Of a DNA stretch of 64,000 bases, positions 62,500 through 64,000 are shown piece after piece. This DNA is from Roseovarius salinarum. Its GTDB lineage: Bacteria; Pseudomonadota; Alphaproteobacteria; Rhodobacterales; Rhodobacteraceae. A program made the translations under genes and the position numbers. A model generated the notes under the pieces. It saw only the letters and a list, made by a program, of their open reading frames with translations. It made no database searches and had not been told where the DNA came from. Where the stretch lies: assembly GCF_002834145.1 (NCBI RefSeq), contig NZ_PHNT01000007.1:62001-126000 (forward strand), written 5' to 3'. How positions within the stretch are numbered: position 1 is the stretch's first letter; each line of letters begins with the position of its first letter.

Positions 62500-63500
62500 C
62501 CGGGCACGTCGAAGCAATGCGCATAGCCGGCAAGCCCGAAAGCGCCACCGGTGTGCAGGAAAACCACCCTGTCGCCCTTGCCGAACCGCCCCTTGCGGAT
62601 CAGGTCGATCAGCCCGGCCGCGCCCTTGGCGGAATAGACGGGGTCGAGCAGGATCGCCTCGGTTTTCGCGAAAAGGTCGATTGCCTCCAGCGTGTCCTCG
62701 GCCGGTATTCCGTAGCCCGGCCCGACGTAGTCGCAGTTGGCGACAACGTCGGCACGCGCCACCACGCCGGGGCAGCCCAGCCTCTCGGCGGTGGCCTGCG
62801 CGAGCGCGAAGACGTTGGCTTCCTGCTTCGCCCTCGGCGCGCGCACGCCGATGCCAAGCAACGGTATCCCGGCGTTCATCGCCTTCAGGCCCGTGACGAG
62901 GCCTGCCTGCGTGCCGGCACTGCCGGTTGCATGCACGATGTGATCCACGGCCAGGCCCGCCGCCGCGAACTGCCCCATCATCTCGAGCGCGCAGTTGACA
63001 TAGCCCAGCGCGCCGGTGGGATTGGACCCCCCGCCGGGAATGGCATACGCACGCCGGCCTTCGGCCCGCTCGCGTTCCGCCGCCGCCTCCAGCTCCGCGT
63101 TCATGTCGAGGCCCGGGCCGTGATGCTCCATCGTCGCACCGTGCAGGTGATCGAGCAGCACGTTCCCGTTGCGGCGATAATCGTCGTGCGCGTAGCCCGT
63201 GCGATCCTCCAGCAGGATGTGGCACCCCATGCCCATCCGCGCCGCCGCGGCTGCTGTCTGGCGGGCATGGTTGGATTGCGTGGCGCCCTGGGTCAGCACC
63301 ACCTCGGCGTCCTGCCGCTGCGCCTCGGCCATGAGGAACTCGAGCTTCCGGGTCTTGTTGCCGCCGGTCGAAAGGCCCGTGCAGTCGTCCCGCTTGATCC
63401 AGATCTCCGGCCCGCCCAGCGCCTCGGAGAGCCGCGGCAGCGGCTCCAGCGGCGTGGGCAGATGCGCAAGGCGGACGCGGGGGAAAAGGGCCAGGTTCAT
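62496..63500 (-). CDS. PLP-dependent D-cysteine desulfhydrase family enzyme, L-cysteate sulfo-lyase (CuyA)-like
   Basis: A 334-residue fold-type II PLP enzyme. Key parts are [22 protein letters not shown] (PLP lysine), [19 protein letters not shown] and the phosphate-binding region [14 protein letters not shown]. The D-cysteine desulfhydrase/ACC deaminase family shares these, but [14 protein letters not shown] and LLEDRTGY are what I expect in L-cysteate sulfo-lyases of marine Roseobacters. This would release sulfite and ammonia from cysteate. Exact substrate unproven. The racemase overlaps its end. Confidence 0.78.
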   Translation of the reverse strand: MNLALFPRVRLAHLPTPLEPLPRLSEALGGPEIWIKRDDCTGLSTGGNKTRKLEFLMAEAQRQDAEVVLTQGATQSNHARQTAAAAARMGMGCHILLEDRTGYAHDDYRRNGNVLLDHLHGATMEHHGPGLDMNAELEAAAERERAEGRRAYAIPGGGSNPTGALGYVNCALEMMGQFAAAGLAVDHIVHATGSAGTQAGLVTGLKAMNAGIPLLGIGVRAPRAKQEANVFALAQATAERLGCPGVVARADVVANCDYVGPGYGIPAEDTLEAIDLFAKTEAILLDPVYSAKGAAGLIDLIRKGRFGKGDRVVFLHTGGAFGLAGYAHCFDVPG

Positions 63501-63524
63501 CGGGTCATCCTTTCGCGTTGGTTG

Positions 63525-63767
63525 TCAGCCTGTCTGCGCCGTCATCGACCGGTGCAAGGCGAATCTCGGTGCCCAGCAGATGACCCCCATGCCCTCGGCG
63601 CGGCCGCGAACCGATGTTGCCCGCGCAAGCGCGGGCCGGGCATAGTCCAGCGCCACCTGCCCGCCACCCGACCGCAGCCGGGCTGGCATGACCGACACCG
63701 TGTCGCGAATGTCGGTCGCGGCGTCCGTCGACCGGCCTGTCGCAGCCTTGAAAACGGTCAGGGCCAT
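63525..63767 (-). CDS. Small hypothetical protein
   Basis: 80 residues starting MALTVFKAATGRSTDAATDI, with an AGGAGG ribosome site 7-8 bp before the ATG. No domain is recognised and composition is Arg/Ala-rich, so it could still be fortuitous. It ends 24 bp before the PLP enzyme start and could be its leader gene. Confidence 0.4.
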   Translation of the reverse strand: MALTVFKAATGRSTDAATDIRDTVSVMPARLRSGGGQVALDYARPALARATSVRGRAEGMGVICWAPRFALHRSMTAQTG

Positions 63768-63898
63768 GGTGTCACCTCCTGCACTGCCCCAGTTGGTCGC
63801 AAATGACAGGACGCGACAAGCGGTTTGGACGCCGCCTGCCTGTGTTTTTCGCGGCCTGAAAGCGGATTTCGAAATAACCGAACCCCTCCAGGGGCGGT
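63768..63898. terminator. Gap with terminator-like hairpin after the phosphatase gene
   Basis: An imperfect stem (AACCGAACCCC with GGGGCGGTT, about 63876-63898) lies immediately after the phosphatase stop on the minus strand. No gene is supported in this gap. Confidence 0.45.
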
Positions 63899-64000
63899 TC
63901 AGAAATGGTCGCGCAGGCCCAGCGCCGCCGACTCGATCAGGTCGAGCACACTGTCGAAATCGCTGGTGAAATAAGGATCGGGAACGTGATCGAAGCCAAG
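63899..64000 (-). CDS. C-terminal end of a low-molecular-weight protein-tyrosine phosphatase (partial)
   Basis: 33 residues enter from the window edge and end at the stop complementary to 63899-63901. The sequence VPDPYFTSDFDSVLDLIESAALGL matches the DPY general-acid loop and the last helix of LMW-PTP enzymes, which dephosphorylate tyrosine on proteins or small molecules. The P-loop half lies outside the window. Confidence 0.85.
   Translation of the reverse strand, partial: LGFDHVPDPYFTSDFDSVLDLIESAALGLRDHF

Overview
The window is GC-rich chromosomal DNA, most likely from an alphaproteobacterium of the Rhodobacteraceae (Roseobacter group). This rests on gene content and recognisable protein types: IhfB, LapA, TrpF and TrpB in a row, a class II (CP4-like) EPSP synthase, S1 and Cmk together, a DabAB pair, BKACE enzymes, a fused FAD/GcvT oxidoreductase and a cysteate-lyase-like enzyme. 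No species can be named from the sequence alone.

Layout. 0-3.7 kb: the end of a membrane exporter, a multi-pass transporter and the pxpBCA operon for 5-oxoproline. 4.3-9.1 kb: an acetoacetyl-CoA reductase (PhaB type), a divergent alpha/beta hydrolase resembling PHA synthase, and a P-type cation ATPase. 9.5-19.1 kb: an integrated mobile element. 19.3-24.3 kb: the DabA/DabB inorganic-carbon transporter with a divergent LysR regulator. 24.4-29.9 kb: tamA-tamB. 29.9-43.9 kb: a mixed housekeeping stretch (FAD/GcvT oxidoreductase, ychF, trpA, a small heat-shock protein, a ZIP metal transporter, a MaoC hydratase, a lactate-dehydrogenase-like flavoenzyme, rplY, pth, a serine hydrolase and small proteins). 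44-51.4 kb: trpB, trpF, lapA, ihfB, rpsA, cmk and aroA, all on the minus strand. 51.4-60.8 kb: a ten-gene minus-strand catabolic cluster (RidA, FAD amine oxidase, acetylpolyamine-deacetylase-like enzyme, GNAT, BKACE, class III aminotransferase and a PotABCD-type ABC importer) divergent from a LysR gene. 61.8-64 kb: an Asp/Glu racemase overlapping a cysteate-lyase-like PLP enzyme, a small ORF and the end of a low-molecular-weight phosphatase.

The most unusual part is the element at 9497-19128. It sits in a tRNA-Ser(GCU) gene, bounded by a perfect 60-bp direct repeat of the tRNA 3' portion, and would excise as a 9,572-bp circle. All its recognisable genes lie on the plus strand: tyrosine integrase, a CxxC/coiled-coil protein, an AlpA-like HTH protein, small proteins including a DUF4326 protein, a prim-pol/DUF3987 replication protein, an HK97-type major capsid protein, a P27-type terminase small subunit and two small proteins. 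No portal, prohead protease, large terminase, connector, tail or lysis gene is visible. This is the content expected of a phage satellite that replicates itself and supplies only a capsid shell protein and a DNA-recognition subunit, taking the rest from a helper.

The element also carries non-coding structure. Nine-bp iterons (consensus near GGATTAGGA) occur as a 3+3 inverted array inside the gene after the primase, and as three degenerate tandem copies inside the primase gene, recalling the two-site origin of satellite P4. Paired TTGAACCA boxes with the same 11-bp period lie near both ends, the left pair covering the integrase start codon. Nested inverted repeats (14-bp outer arms, 8-bp inner arms) lie just after the terminase small subunit genes.
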